The notes: generated from the sequence alone by a model not told the origin. Shown: positions 17,131-26,794, numbered from the stretch's first letter. The stretch: DNA of 64,000 nucleotides from [Flexibacter] sp. ATCC 35103 (GCF_001975985.1 NZ_MTQF01000017.1:1-64000); one strand, 5' to 3'. Numbers and translations are program-made.

Positions 17131-18141
17131 ATGATAAGCGAAAATATAGAGAAATTTGTTTTTACCATAAATCACGAAAGTGATATTCCGAAATACCAGC
17201 AATTAGTAAACGGAATCAATAATGCAATTGCAGAAAATATTTTACAAAAAGGTGATTTGTTACCGTCTGTGAATAGTATTTGCAAAACGAATCAGTTATC
17301 CAGAGATACGGTTTTTAAGGCTTATTCTATTTTAAAGGATCAAAAAGTCGTTGATTCTGTACCTAATAAGGGATATTATGTATTGGGAGAAACCAGAAAA
17401 GTGCTTTTAGTATTAGATACTTTCAAAGCGTACAAAGAAGTTTTGTACCATTCGTTTGTAAATAATCTGCCAGATAATGTGATTACAGATGTGCAGTTTC
17501 ATCATTATAATATTGATGTTTTTAAAACCATCATTAATAATAGTGTTGGAAAGTATTATAAATACGTAGTGATGAATTTTGACCATAAAGAAGTTTTACC
17601 CACTTTATCTGCCATTGCAAATGATAAGTTATTACTGATTGATTGGAATATTCATACTGAAAAGCAAAATAATTATGTTTTTCAGGATTTTGGCAAAGCA
17701 TTTTATGAGTCTTTAGAAAAGGCGCAAGATTTATTTAAAAAGTATAAAAGCGTTCATTTCATTTATCCGGATTATACCCATCATCCTAAAGAAACATTAG
17801 AATATTTTAAGAAGTTTTGTATCGATTTCAAGTTTAAATATGAGGTTATTACAAATTCAAAAAAGTTTAATATCGAAAAAGGAATTGCTTACATCAGTGT
17901 GAGTGATAGAATTTTAGGTCATTTTTTAGAGCAATGCAAAGAGAAAGACCTGGAGCCGGGAACAGATGTTGGGTTTTTGTCTTATAACGAAACGCCAATG
18001 AAGAAATTTATTTATAAAGGGATTTCAGTTGTTTCGACTGATTTTAATGAATTAGGAACAAAAGCAGCGGCATTTATTACGCACGATGAGGTTGTGCAGC
18101 GTTATGTGCCAACAAATTTAATTTTAAGAGAATCATTATAA
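17131..18141 (+). CDS. GntR-family regulator with a sugar-binding-protein-like sensor
   Basis: This 336-aa regulator has an N-terminal GntR winged helix (about 10-80: IPKYQQLVNGINNAIAENIL, GDLLPSVNSICKTNQLSRDTVFKAY) and a C-terminal periplasmic-binding-protein-like domain (about 90-330) as in LacI proteins. Such GntR/LacI hybrids control pentose or fucose genes in Bacteroidota. The xylulokinase gene starts 3 bp after the stop codon, so the two are translationally close and this protein probably regulates xylBA or the wider locus. The effector is unknown; xylose is the likely candidate. Confidence 0.88.
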   Translation: MISENIEKFVFTINHESDIPKYQQLVNGINNAIAENILQKGDLLPSVNSICKTNQLSRDTVFKAYSILKDQKVVDSVPNKGYYVLGETRKVLLVLDTFKAYKEVLYHSFVNNLPDNVITDVQFHHYNIDVFKTIINNSVGKYYKYVVMNFDHKEVLPTLSAIANDKLLLIDWNIHTEKQNNYVFQDFGKAFYESLEKAQDLFKKYKSVHFIYPDYTHHPKETLEYFKKFCIDFKFKYEVITNSKKFNIEKGIAYISVSDRILGHFLEQCKEKDLEPGTDVGFLSYNETPMKKFIYKGISVVSTDFNELGTKAAAFITHDEVVQRYVPTNLILRESL

Positions 18142-18144
18142 GTT

Positions 18145-19629
18145 ATGTATTATATAGGATATGACATTGGAAGTTCTTCTGTAAAAGTTGCCTTAGTGGA
18201 AGCTGAAACAGGGAAAAAAATAATCGTTTTGAATGAACCTCAAAACGAAATGGAAATTGTGTCCTTACATGCAGATTGGGCAGAACAAGATCCTGAAATT
18301 TGGTGGCAGCACATTTGCACGGGAACTAAAAGAGCAATTCGCGAAGCCAATATTGAGGCGTCTAAAATTCAGGGAATTGGAATTTCGTACCAAATGCACG
18401 GATTGGTTATTGTGGATAAAGAAGGAAATGCACTTCGCAATTCTATTATTTGGTGCGACAGCCGTGCAGTTGAAATTGGCAATAAGGCTTTCGCCGAAAT
18501 TGGAGAAGAAAAATGTATGGATCATTTACTGAATTCTCCGGGAAATTTTACCGCTTCGAAACTTAAATGGGTAAAAGAAAATGAACCTGAAATCTATCAT
18601 CAGGTTTATAAATACATGCTGCCCGGAGATTATATCGCTTATAAATTAACAGGTGATATTACGACCACAAAAAATGGTTTGTCTGAAGGAATGCTTTGGG
18701 ATTATAAAGAAAACAAAGTTGCCAATTGGCTCTTGGACTATTACGGAATTGATCAGTCATTGACGCCTAATATTGTTGAAAATTTCACCAATCAGGGAGT
18801 TTTAAACGAGAAAGGAGCAAGAGAATCCGGACTTCCTGCAGGTATTCCGGTAGTTTACAGAGCCGGAGACCAGCCCAATAATGCGCTATCACTGAATGTA
18901 TTGAATCCGGGAGAAGTTGCTGCAACAGGAGGAACATCGGGTGTTTTTTATGCCGTTAGTGAATTGTCTTCAGGCAAAAGTACGAGAGTGAACAATTTTG
19001 TACACGTGAATTATGAACTGGAAACTCCGCGAATTGGTAAATTATTAAATATAAACGGAGCCGGAATTCAGTACCGTTGGCTGCGAAATAATATGGGAGA
19101 TGAAAGTTACGAGTCGATGAACCGGAAAGCTTCAAAAATTGACATAGGTTCAGATGGCGTAGTCGTGATTCCGTTTGGAAATGGAGCCGAGCGTATGTTC
19201 AACAATAAAAACATTGGAACACATTTTTTAAACCTCAACTTAAACATTCATAATAATGCACATTTGTTCAGAGCTTCTCTAGAAGGAATTGCTTTTTCGT
19301 TTATGTACGGAATGGAATGTCTAAAAGAGGATGATACAACTATAAATGTAATCAGGGCAGGGAATGATAATTTATTTCGTTCAGAGATTTTCTCGAATAC
19401 TGTGGCCACATTAATAGGACATGAAATCGAGATTTATAACACAACAGGCGCAGTAGGAGCTGCCAGAGCAGTAGGTTTAAAAGATGGTGATTATGAAAAA
19501 TTTGGTTCGGGTATTACGACCAACGATCACGTCATGACTTTTTTACCGCTAAAAAACAAAGAGCCATATGAGAAGGCATATCAAAAATGGAAACAAGAAT
19601 TAGAATTTATATTAACACATAAAAAATAA
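18145..19629 (+). CDS. xylB: Xylulokinase
   Basis: This 494-aa kinase of the FGGY family phosphorylates D-xylulose to xylulose 5-phosphate in the cytoplasm. It shows the N-terminal ATPase motif GYDIGSSSVKVAL, ISYQMHGLV, the FGGY signature region with WCDSRA, GDQPNNALSLNV and the C-terminal GATGGTSGVF phosphate loop region. The length matches XylB. It starts 3 bp after the GntR gene and is followed by xylA after 4 bp, so the three genes form a tight operon. Confidence 0.95.
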   Translation: MYYIGYDIGSSSVKVALVEAETGKKIIVLNEPQNEMEIVSLHADWAEQDPEIWWQHICTGTKRAIREANIEASKIQGIGISYQMHGLVIVDKEGNALRNSIIWCDSRAVEIGNKAFAEIGEEKCMDHLLNSPGNFTASKLKWVKENEPEIYHQVYKYMLPGDYIAYKLTGDITTTKNGLSEGMLWDYKENKVANWLLDYYGIDQSLTPNIVENFTNQGVLNEKGARESGLPAGIPVVYRAGDQPNNALSLNVLNPGEVAATGGTSGVFYAVSELSSGKSTRVNNFVHVNYELETPRIGKLLNINGAGIQYRWLRNNMGDESYESMNRKASKIDIGSDGVVVIPFGNGAERMFNNKNIGTHFLNLNLNIHNNAHLFRASLEGIAFSFMYGMECLKEDDTTINVIRAGNDNLFRSEIFSNTVATLIGHEIEIYNTTGAVGAARAVGLKDGDYEKFGSGITTNDHVMTFLPLKNKEPYEKAYQKWKQELEFILTHKK

Positions 19630-19633
19630 AAAA

Positions 19634-20959
19634 ATGATAGTTTTAGGCAATAAAGAATACTATAAAGGTATTGGTGAGATTAAATTTGAAGGAAGAGAAT
19701 CTGATAATCCACTGGCATTTAAATATTACAATCCGGATCAGGTTGTAGCGGGAAAAACAATGCGCGAACATTTTAGGTTTGCTGTCGCATACTGGCATAC
19801 ATTCTGCGGACAAGGAAGTGATCCATTTGGGCCAGGAACTCAAAATTTTCCCTGGGATCAATCAGCAGATCCTGTTCAGGCTGCTAAAGATAAAGCCGAT
19901 GCTGCTTTTGAATTTATCAGCAAAATGGGATTTGATTATTTCTGTTTTCACGATTATGATTTAATTGCTGAAGGACCAACTTTTGCAGAATCAGAAAGAC
20001 GTTTGGCAACCATTACAGAATATTTAAAACAGAAAAAAGCTGAATCAGGAATTAAGTTGCTGTGGGGAACTTCAAATTGTTTCTCGAATCCAAGATTTAT
20101 GAACGGAGCAGCTACAAATCCTGATTTTAATGTCGTGGCAAGAGCCGGAGGACAAGTAAAATTAGCGCTTGATGCAACAATTGCTTTAGATGGGGAAAAC
20201 TATGTATTCTGGGGCGGACGTGAAGGTTATATGTCTTTATTAAATACAGACATGGGAAGAGAACTCGATCATATGGCACAATTTTTAACCATGTCAAGAG
20301 ATTATGCAAGAGCGCAGGGATTTAAAGGAACTTTTTTTATTGAGCCAAAACCTATGGAACCTTCAAAACATCAGTACGATTTTGACTCTGCAACAGCAAT
20401 TGGATTTTTACGTGAATATGGTTTAGATAAAGATTTCAAAATTAATATTGAAGTAAATCATGCAACATTGGCACAACACACTTTTCAGCATGAACTTGAA
20501 GTAGCTGCAAAAGCCGGAATGTTAGGAAGCATTGATGCAAACAGAGGAGATTACCAAAACGGTTGGGATACAGACCAGTTTCCAAACAACATTCAGGAAA
20601 CGACAGAAGCAATGCTTGTTTTTCTGAAAGCAGGCGGATTACAAGGCGGAGGAGTAAATTTTGATGCAAAAATTAGAAGAAATTCTACAGATCCTGAAGA
20701 TGTTTTCCTGGCACACATTGGCGGTGCTGATACATTTGCAAGAGCATTGTTAACTGCTGATAAAATCATTACTTCTTCTCCTTATGAAAAATTAAGAAAA
20801 GAAAGATACAGCTCATTTGATTCCGGAAAAGGAAAAGATTTTGCTGATGGAAAACTAAACCTAAAAGACTTATATGCGATTGCAAACGAAAATGGAGAAT
20901 TAAACCTGCAAAGCGGAAAACAGGAATTGTTTGAAAATATCATTAATCAATATATTTAA
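19634..20959 (+). CDS. xylA: Xylose isomerase
   Basis: This 441-aa cytoplasmic enzyme converts D-xylose to D-xylulose with two divalent metal ions. It is of the long class II type, with an extended N terminus compared with actinomycete enzymes. Signatures are FCFHDYDLIAEG (catalytic His near 103), FFIEPKPMEPSKHQYD (metal ligands), NIEVNHATLAQHTFQHE and GSIDANRGDYQNGWDTDQFP. It begins 4 bp after xylB and ends the operon; a terminator lies 230 bp downstream. Confidence 0.97.
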   Translation: MIVLGNKEYYKGIGEIKFEGRESDNPLAFKYYNPDQVVAGKTMREHFRFAVAYWHTFCGQGSDPFGPGTQNFPWDQSADPVQAAKDKADAAFEFISKMGFDYFCFHDYDLIAEGPTFAESERRLATITEYLKQKKAESGIKLLWGTSNCFSNPRFMNGAATNPDFNVVARAGGQVKLALDATIALDGENYVFWGGREGYMSLLNTDMGRELDHMAQFLTMSRDYARAQGFKGTFFIEPKPMEPSKHQYDFDSATAIGFLREYGLDKDFKINIEVNHATLAQHTFQHELEVAAKAGMLGSIDANRGDYQNGWDTDQFPNNIQETTEAMLVFLKAGGLQGGGVNFDAKIRRNSTDPEDVFLAHIGGADTFARALLTADKIITSSPYEKLRKERYSSFDSGKGKDFADGKLNLKDLYAIANENGELNLQSGKQELFENIINQYI

Positions 20960-21188
20960 TGAATAGAAATATCTAACAGGTTTTGAAAAACTTCTCAGGG
21001 CAGTTTGAAATTTCTTAAAAAGATATTTTTATGATAATTATAAAATATGATAGTTATAGAAAGTTATTTTTTTGAATTTCTTTATAAAAAATTTGAATCC
21101 CTGAATTTATAATATAGTAACAATTAAATTATAAGATTCTATAAAATAAACGACTATCAAGGCTGCATTTTTGTAACCCAGTATTAAG

Positions 21189-21220
21189 TCCTTTCAATTC
21201 ATTTTGAGAGGATTTTTTTT
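21189..21220 (+). terminator. Terminator of the xylBA operon
   Basis: The stem TCCTTTCAA / TTGAGAGGA (21189-21197, 21204-21212, one wobble) is followed by eight T residues. It lies 11 bp before the first susC1-side operator and separates xylA from the SusC/D unit. Confidence 0.75.
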
Positions 21221-21230
21221 GTTTTATAAG

Positions 21231-21240
21231 CAACCGATTG
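21231..21240. promoter_or_regulatory. LacI-type operator, distal site of susC1
   Basis: CAACCGATTG in the context AGCAACCGATTGCCT fits the same pattern as the site before GH67. It lies 492 bp before the susC1 start, 349 bp from the proximal site, a distance that would allow looping. Confidence 0.6.
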
Positions 21241-21579
21241 CCTGTTTAGCCTTTTATTATAAAGATGAAGGTTTTAGTGGTAAAATATTGCAATTCAGAA
21301 ATATATAAGTCTTATTTCTTATTTATTTGATGTTTTTAGCTAAAATTATGCTTCTTTTTTGTAATTGGATTTTGATTAAAAAAACTTTTTAATCAAAAAA
21401 ATATTGATTTCAGGATTTTTATGTTTTTTCTAATATTGGAGATAAAATGATCTCATATCTCTAACGTTTTCGTAAGTAAGAATATCTATTTTGCGATATT
21501 TTTAATATTTTGTAGGTATAAATAAGTATTACGTTTTTTTTAAATACTATTTTTTAATAATTCGGAAAAATAATTAACG

Positions 21580-21589
21580 CAACCGATTG
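21580..21589. promoter_or_regulatory. LacI-type operator, proximal site of susC1
   Basis: CAACCGATTG in the context ACGCAACCGATTGTG. Its last three bases (TTG, 21587-21589) coincide with the expected -33 box of the promoter whose -7 box is TATATTTG at 21609-21616, so a bound regulator would sit directly on the promoter. Confidence 0.72.
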
Positions 21590-21616
21590 TGTATTGTTGT
21601 TTTTTATATATATTTG
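21587..21616 (+). promoter_or_regulatory. Candidate promoter of susC1 (TTG-N19-TATATTTG)
   Basis: TTG at 21587-21589 and TATATTTG at 21609-21616 are separated by 19 bp, matching the Bacteroidota sigma-ABfr pattern TTG-N17-23-TAnnTTTG. The start of transcription would be about 100 bp before the susC1 ATG, leaving an A/C-rich untranslated leader. Confidence 0.6.
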
Positions 21617-21722
21617 TTTCAATAAAGACTTATAATGCTCTGTACTATATAAAGAATAATTTATAAGTCCACAGACAAAAAACCTAACTAACCATACTAC
21701 TAACTAATTAAACCAATTGTTT

Positions 21723-24700
21723 ATGACTAACTTTTTAATTAAAAAAAGCAAATCAAAAATCATAAGATTTTTGGGGTTTCTAACCTTATTGTTTCTATTC
21801 TCCTGGAATACAAATGCGCAGACCACAGTTTCAGGTACAGTATCTGATGCTAGTGGTCCAATACCCGGAGCAAATGTTAATATAAAGGGCACTAAAACAG
21901 GAGTTGTTACAGGATTTGACGGAAATTATACGATAACAAATGTTCCTGCCAATGGTGTTTTGGTATTTAGCTTTCTGGGTTTAACAACCAGAGAAGTATC
22001 TGTTGATGGTAAAACTAAAATTAATATACTATTACAGGAGAATTCAAATGCACTGCAGGAAGTTGTAGTTATAGGTTACGGGGCACAACGAAAGGAAGCT
22101 GTCACGGGTTCTGTGGCATCTATAAAAGGAGATGTTCTTAGAGAAGTACCTTCGGCAAATGTTACGCAGGCGCTTCAGGGGCGTTTGGCAGGAGTCGAAA
22201 TGACACAGACTTCTACAAAACCCGGTGCTACTATGCAGGTCCGTATTCGTGGTACAAGATCATTAACAGCCGGAAACGACCCATTAGTAGTTCTGGACGG
22301 AATTCCTTTTTCAGGAACATTAGCAGATATAAGCCCTGATGACATAAAAAGTATAGATATTTTAAAAGATGCTTCGGCAACCGCTATTTATGGTTCCAGA
22401 GGTGCAAATGGTGTAATATTGGTTACCAGTAATAAAGGAACAAAAGGTCAAAAAGCCCAGATAGCCTATAATACCTATACAGGATATAAAAATGCGGTAA
22501 AATATCCTATGATGAGCGGACCTAAGTATGTAGAGTTTCGTAAACTCGCTGGTAAAAACCTTGTAAATGGTATCGATGAATCGAATGATGTAGATACAGA
22601 CTGGCAGGATTTGTTTTATAGAACAGGTATTGTGACAAGTCATGATATCGCAGTTACAGGCGGAAGTGAAAAAGGTAATTACAATTTTGGAGCTAATTAT
22701 TATAAAGATCAGGCCGTTATACCGGGATCAGAATACAATCGTTATTCAGTTCGTGCAGGTCTTGATCAGGAACTGGGTTTACTTCGTATTGGTTTTTCGT
22801 CTAATAATAATTATAGTATAACAGATGGTGCAAGTATAGGAATGTATGGCGTTCTTAGTATGTCGCCAATTGCGAATCCTTACAATCCAGATGGTTCCCT
22901 AAAAAGAACAGTGAGAATGCCACAGGATGAAAACTGGGTGTATACACGAGAAAGCATGAAAAATCTGGGCGACAAATTTGTTGATCGCAACAAGGCTTTT
23001 GGTACTTATAATTCAGCTTATGCCGAGTTAAAAATTCCGGCCATAGACGGTTTAAAAGCCAGAGTTAATATTGGAGGAAATCTCCGTACCACCAATACAG
23101 GTAATTATACCGGAATTGGAGTTTTTAATTCTAATATTAATAATCCTAACGTAGCCTCAATAGGAAATTCTCTAAATACAAGCTGGACCATCGAAAGCTT
23201 GTTAAACTATGACCACACTTTTGGACAAAAACATAAAGTAAGCGCGCTGGCGATGTATTCAGCAGAACAAGCAACATACAACAGCTCATCAATTTCCAGA
23301 AGAAATATTGCAGGCGACAGTTTTCAGTACTTTAACCTTGGTCAGACTTCTACAGGTGATAATGACGATATTACGATCAATAATAATAATCAAATTTATA
23401 CGCAAAGTGGTCTTATGTCTTACATGGTCAGAGGTATGTATTCTTATGCAGATCGCTACATGATAAGCGCAACTTATAGATCAGACGCCTCATCAAGACT
23501 GGCACCATCGAATCAATGGCACAGTTATCCGGCTATATCAGCCGGATGGAATATTCAGAAAGAATCCTTTATGAATAATGTTTCCTGGGTTAATTCATTA
23601 AAATTACGTGCAGGTTATGGTCAGACTTCAAACCAGTCAGTAGCTCCTTATGCTACATTAGGGAACTTAAGTACCAGACCATATAATTTTGGAGACACAA
23701 ATGCAACCGGATATTATGTTTCGACATTACCTAATCCGGATCTTGGCTGGGAATATTCTATAACAACAAACTACGCACTTGATTTTGCCTTTTTAAAAAA
23801 TCGTTTATCCGGTACTATAGAATATTATACTACAGATACAAAAGATCTTTTGCTTAGCGTAAACCTGCCAGTGACTTCAGGAGTAAGCAGTTATGTAGGG
23901 AATGTGGGATCTACTCAGAATAAAGGTTATGAATTTTCATTAAATGGGGTAATCCTGGACAATTATAACGGATGGACCTGGGAAGCAGGAGCAAATATAT
24001 ACAGTAATAAAAATAAACTGGTGTCCCTGGCTTCAGGAACAACCGAAGATAAAAACAACTGGTGGTTTGTTGGTAAACCTATTAATGTAATTTATGATTA
24101 TAAAAAAGTGGGAATCTGGCAGACTGATGCCGAAGCAAAACAATACGAAGGACCGGCAGGAGCAGCAGGAATGATTAGAGTACAATATACCGGCGAGTAT
24201 AATGCTGATGGTACTCCAAAAAGATTAATTGGTGCTGATGACAGACAAGTTATGAATGCAGATCCTGATTTTCAGGGTGGTTTTAATACCAGAGTCGCAT
24301 ACAAGGGATTTGATCTCTCGATAGTAGGAATTTTTCAAAGCGGAGGTATCCTGAATAGTACACTTTATGGTTCTAATGGGTATCTTAATATCAACGATGG
24401 ACGAAGAGGGCAGATAGATGTTGATTACTGGACGTCCACGAATACCGGAGCACAATTTCCGTTGCCGGGAGGTCCAACAGAAAGTAATAATCCAAAATAT
24501 GGTTCAACCTTAGGATATTTTGATGGATCTTATGTAAAACTTAAAACCATTACTTTAGGATATAATCTTCAAAAAGACTGGATCAAAACCGCCGGTATGG
24601 AAAGACTGAGACTTTACTGTACAGTTCAAAACCCTTGGGTGATATATTCGCCTTATCATAAATTATCAGGTTTAGATCCTGAAACGAATTCATACGCAAA

Positions 24701-24815
24701 TGACGGTACCAATATGGCTGTGGCCTATTCAGGGAATTTAAGCCGCTTGCTTACAGTGGGATACAATACTCCACAGTCTACTAATTTTATGTTAGGGCTA
24801 AACGTAACATTCTAA
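21723..24815 (+). CDS. susC: SusC-like TonB-dependent outer membrane transporter (pair 1)
   Basis: This 1030-aa outer-membrane porin imports oligosaccharides using TonB energy. I use the ATG at 21723; a TTG two codons upstream is in frame but unlikely. The signal peptide ends at TNAQT (about residue 33). A carboxypeptidase-like domain (about 36-115, VSGTVSDASGPIPGANV) is followed by the plug domain with LQEVVVIGYGAQ and the conserved LKDASATAIYGSRGANGVILV, then the 22-strand barrel ending in an aromatic residue (NVTF). SusD lies 11 bp downstream. LacI-type operators in its promoter link it to the xylan genes, so xylo-oligosaccharides are the likely cargo. Confidence 0.96.
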   Translation: MTNFLIKKSKSKIIRFLGFLTLLFLFSWNTNAQTTVSGTVSDASGPIPGANVNIKGTKTGVVTGFDGNYTITNVPANGVLVFSFLGLTTREVSVDGKTKINILLQENSNALQEVVVIGYGAQRKEAVTGSVASIKGDVLREVPSANVTQALQGRLAGVEMTQTSTKPGATMQVRIRGTRSLTAGNDPLVVLDGIPFSGTLADISPDDIKSIDILKDASATAIYGSRGANGVILVTSNKGTKGQKAQIAYNTYTGYKNAVKYPMMSGPKYVEFRKLAGKNLVNGIDESNDVDTDWQDLFYRTGIVTSHDIAVTGGSEKGNYNFGANYYKDQAVIPGSEYNRYSVRAGLDQELGLLRIGFSSNNNYSITDGASIGMYGVLSMSPIANPYNPDGSLKRTVRMPQDENWVYTRESMKNLGDKFVDRNKAFGTYNSAYAELKIPAIDGLKARVNIGGNLRTTNTGNYTGIGVFNSNINNPNVASIGNSLNTSWTIESLLNYDHTFGQKHKVSALAMYSAEQATYNSSSISRRNIAGDSFQYFNLGQTSTGDNDDITINNNNQIYTQSGLMSYMVRGMYSYADRYMISATYRSDASSRLAPSNQWHSYPAISAGWNIQKESFMNNVSWVNSLKLRAGYGQTSNQSVAPYATLGNLSTRPYNFGDTNATGYYVSTLPNPDLGWEYSITTNYALDFAFLKNRLSGTIEYYTTDTKDLLLSVNLPVTSGVSSYVGNVGSTQNKGYEFSLNGVILDNYNGWTWEAGANIYSNKNKLVSLASGTTEDKNNWWFVGKPINVIYDYKKVGIWQTDAEAKQYEGPAGAAGMIRVQYTGEYNADGTPKRLIGADDRQVMNADPDFQGGFNTRVAYKGFDLSIVGIFQSGGILNSTLYGSNGYLNINDGRRGQIDVDYWTSTNTGAQFPLPGGPTESNNPKYGSTLGYFDGSYVKLKTITLGYNLQKDWIKTAGMERLRLYCTVQNPWVIYSPYHKLSGLDPETNSYANDGTNMAVAYSGNLSRLLTVGYNTPQSTNFMLGLNVTF

Positions 24816-24826
24816 AAACAGAAAAA

Positions 24827-26794
24827 ATGAAAAAACAGATTAAAATGAAAAAATATATAAGCGCAGCAATACTTTCATTAGTTCTTTTCAGCTGTTCTAA
24901 TGATATCTTAGACGAAAAACCGCGTGCTATTTTTACACCGGATTATTTCTCAACACCAGAAGGGGTAATGGGAGGAGTAACTTCTATGTACGGACATTTA
25001 CGCTATATGTATGGTAATGGATATTTTTTAAATGTAGGACAAATAGCCACAGATGAATCAACATGGGGACAGAATTCAGATGGAAATGTCAAAAACCTGG
25101 ATTATTCAGGAGTGGGAATTATAGATCCTTCAACAAGTAATACAAGTGCAGTCTGGAATAATGCTTTCCCAAATATTAATACTGCCAGCGGTGTTATTGA
25201 AAACGGAATGGCAATTGGAACTATTTCACCCGCCCTTATTGCAGAAGCCAGATTTTTTCGTGCTTTTGATTATTTTTTACTTGTACAGACTTATGGAGGT
25301 GTACCTCTTGACTTGGGTGCAGGAGAATTAAAATTTAATTCTTCGACAATGCGGTCTTCTGTTCGAAATACAGTTCCTGAAGTTTACAGTAAAGCCATTT
25401 TTCCAGATCTAAAGAAAGCTGTTGAAGATTTACCGGTAGCAGGGCGTGTTACAGGAGGCTTAACGAAAACCGCTGCAAGGCTTTTTTTAGCAAAGGCGTA
25501 TCTTACTTTTGGATGGTGGCTTCAAAATCCAAAAAACATTCCTACTTATCCTGCATCAGATAGAAAAGATCTGGACGGACACGATGCAGCATGGTATTTT
25601 CAGCAGGCATATGATACTGCAGTAGCAGCTATAAATGATCCGGGACCATTTGGTTTGCAACCAACATTTTATGATGTAAATGTGGCTACAAAAGACAGAA
25701 ACAAAGAAATGTTGTTATATGCAGATCACACACAATCCAGTGCAACGTATAACGGAGGCGATCTTAGTTATAGCGGTGGTGGTTTTAGTACAGATTATTT
25801 TGCCGGCTGGTTTGGTCAGTTTAACTATACAGGTGTTAGAAGCTCCTCCAGTAAAACAAGTTGGGCAGCAGTAAGTTCAGTTCAGCGGGAAGCTTCGCAA
25901 CCTTTGGGTCGCCCCTGGACCATGCTGGCACCTCCAATAGAAGTATTTAAAAAGACCTTTGCAGACAAAACAAATGATTCCCGCTACGACGGAACATTTA
26001 CAACAGCATATCGTGGCAATTGGGCTAAAGCCGGAATTACTTCGCCTACTTTATACAATGCAAATTATTTACCAATAGCAAATGGAGACGCAGTATTAAC
26101 TTTTTTGGATAATGATGTGTCAGGTGTAGATTATTCAAACACTGTTTATAACAGTTCTGTAGGAGCAGGTATTTTACCCGGAAGAGCAGATTTTGTAATC
26201 GAACCGAGTTATTTCTCCAGAATATGTTACCCGGGAAACTGGAAACTTGGACCTTATCGTACAGATAATGGTACTGGTTTAGGATCGCCTAATGGCAGCA
26301 GCACACGCCCTTTTCCAGTGGCTAAATTCTCTGAACTGTATTTTATAGCAGCCGAGGCGGCCGTAAAAGGTGCGACTGTTCAGGGTGGTAAAAGTGCAAG
26401 AGATCTTATTAATGTTATTCGCGCAAGAGCAGGAAAATGGAATTTTAATAACAAAGCTAATACTGCTGTTGCTCAGGATAATAGTGCCGTTATGATTGCT
26501 GCTACTCCGGCAATTATAGACATTGATTATATTCTTGCTGAACGTTCCCGTGAATATTTTGGCGAAGGTTATCGCTGGTATGATTTAACACGTACACAAA
26601 ACTGGATAGAATATGGTGGTGCATTTACCATTGCCGGTGCAACAAACCCTAATGATTGGAAAGATCACTCCGTAAAAACGTTTACCCGTACCATAACAGC
26701 AAAGGATTATCTGCGCCCTATACCAACGACTCAACTGGACGGTATGGAGATGTCAGCAGGCGATAAAGCTGCCTATCAAAATCCTGGATACTAA
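24827..26794 (+). CDS. susD: SusD/RagB-like surface glycan-binding lipoprotein (pair 1)
   Basis: This 655-aa lipoprotein caps the SusC barrel and binds oligosaccharides. Its signal ends in the lipobox VLFSC; a second ATG at 24845 (MKKYISAAIL) would give a more usual signal length. The SusD fold with TPR-like helices is seen in ARFFRAFDYFLLVQTYGGVPL, KTAARLFLAKAYL and the C-terminal LAERSREYFGEGYRWYDLTRTQNW with FLRPIPTTQ-type ending (YLRPIPTTQLDG). At 655 aa it is longer than many SusD proteins, with aromatic-rich inserts in the middle (about 290-450). It follows susC1 by 11 bp. Confidence 0.95.
   Translation: MKKQIKMKKYISAAILSLVLFSCSNDILDEKPRAIFTPDYFSTPEGVMGGVTSMYGHLRYMYGNGYFLNVGQIATDESTWGQNSDGNVKNLDYSGVGIIDPSTSNTSAVWNNAFPNINTASGVIENGMAIGTISPALIAEARFFRAFDYFLLVQTYGGVPLDLGAGELKFNSSTMRSSVRNTVPEVYSKAIFPDLKKAVEDLPVAGRVTGGLTKTAARLFLAKAYLTFGWWLQNPKNIPTYPASDRKDLDGHDAAWYFQQAYDTAVAAINDPGPFGLQPTFYDVNVATKDRNKEMLLYADHTQSSATYNGGDLSYSGGGFSTDYFAGWFGQFNYTGVRSSSSKTSWAAVSSVQREASQPLGRPWTMLAPPIEVFKKTFADKTNDSRYDGTFTTAYRGNWAKAGITSPTLYNANYLPIANGDAVLTFLDNDVSGVDYSNTVYNSSVGAGILPGRADFVIEPSYFSRICYPGNWKLGPYRTDNGTGLGSPNGSSTRPFPVAKFSELYFIAAEAAVKGATVQGGKSARDLINVIRARAGKWNFNNKANTAVAQDNSAVMIAATPAIIDIDYILAERSREYFGEGYRWYDLTRTQNWIEYGGAFTIAGATNPNDWKDHSVKTFTRTITAKDYLRPIPTTQLDGMEMSAGDKAAYQNPGY

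Larger units (their letters stand above)
20960..21722. other. Long upstream region of susC1
   Basis: This 763-bp stretch without a gene lies between xylA and susC1. It holds a weak relative of the CCTAACAG repeat near 20974-21000, a terminator at 21189-21220, two LacI-type operators (21231, 21580), a promoter-like pair at 21587-21616 and an A/C-rich leader (about 21670-21720). The part 21241-21570 is very AT-rich with runs of T and shows no ORF or obvious RNA fold by eye. Confidence 0.7.
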
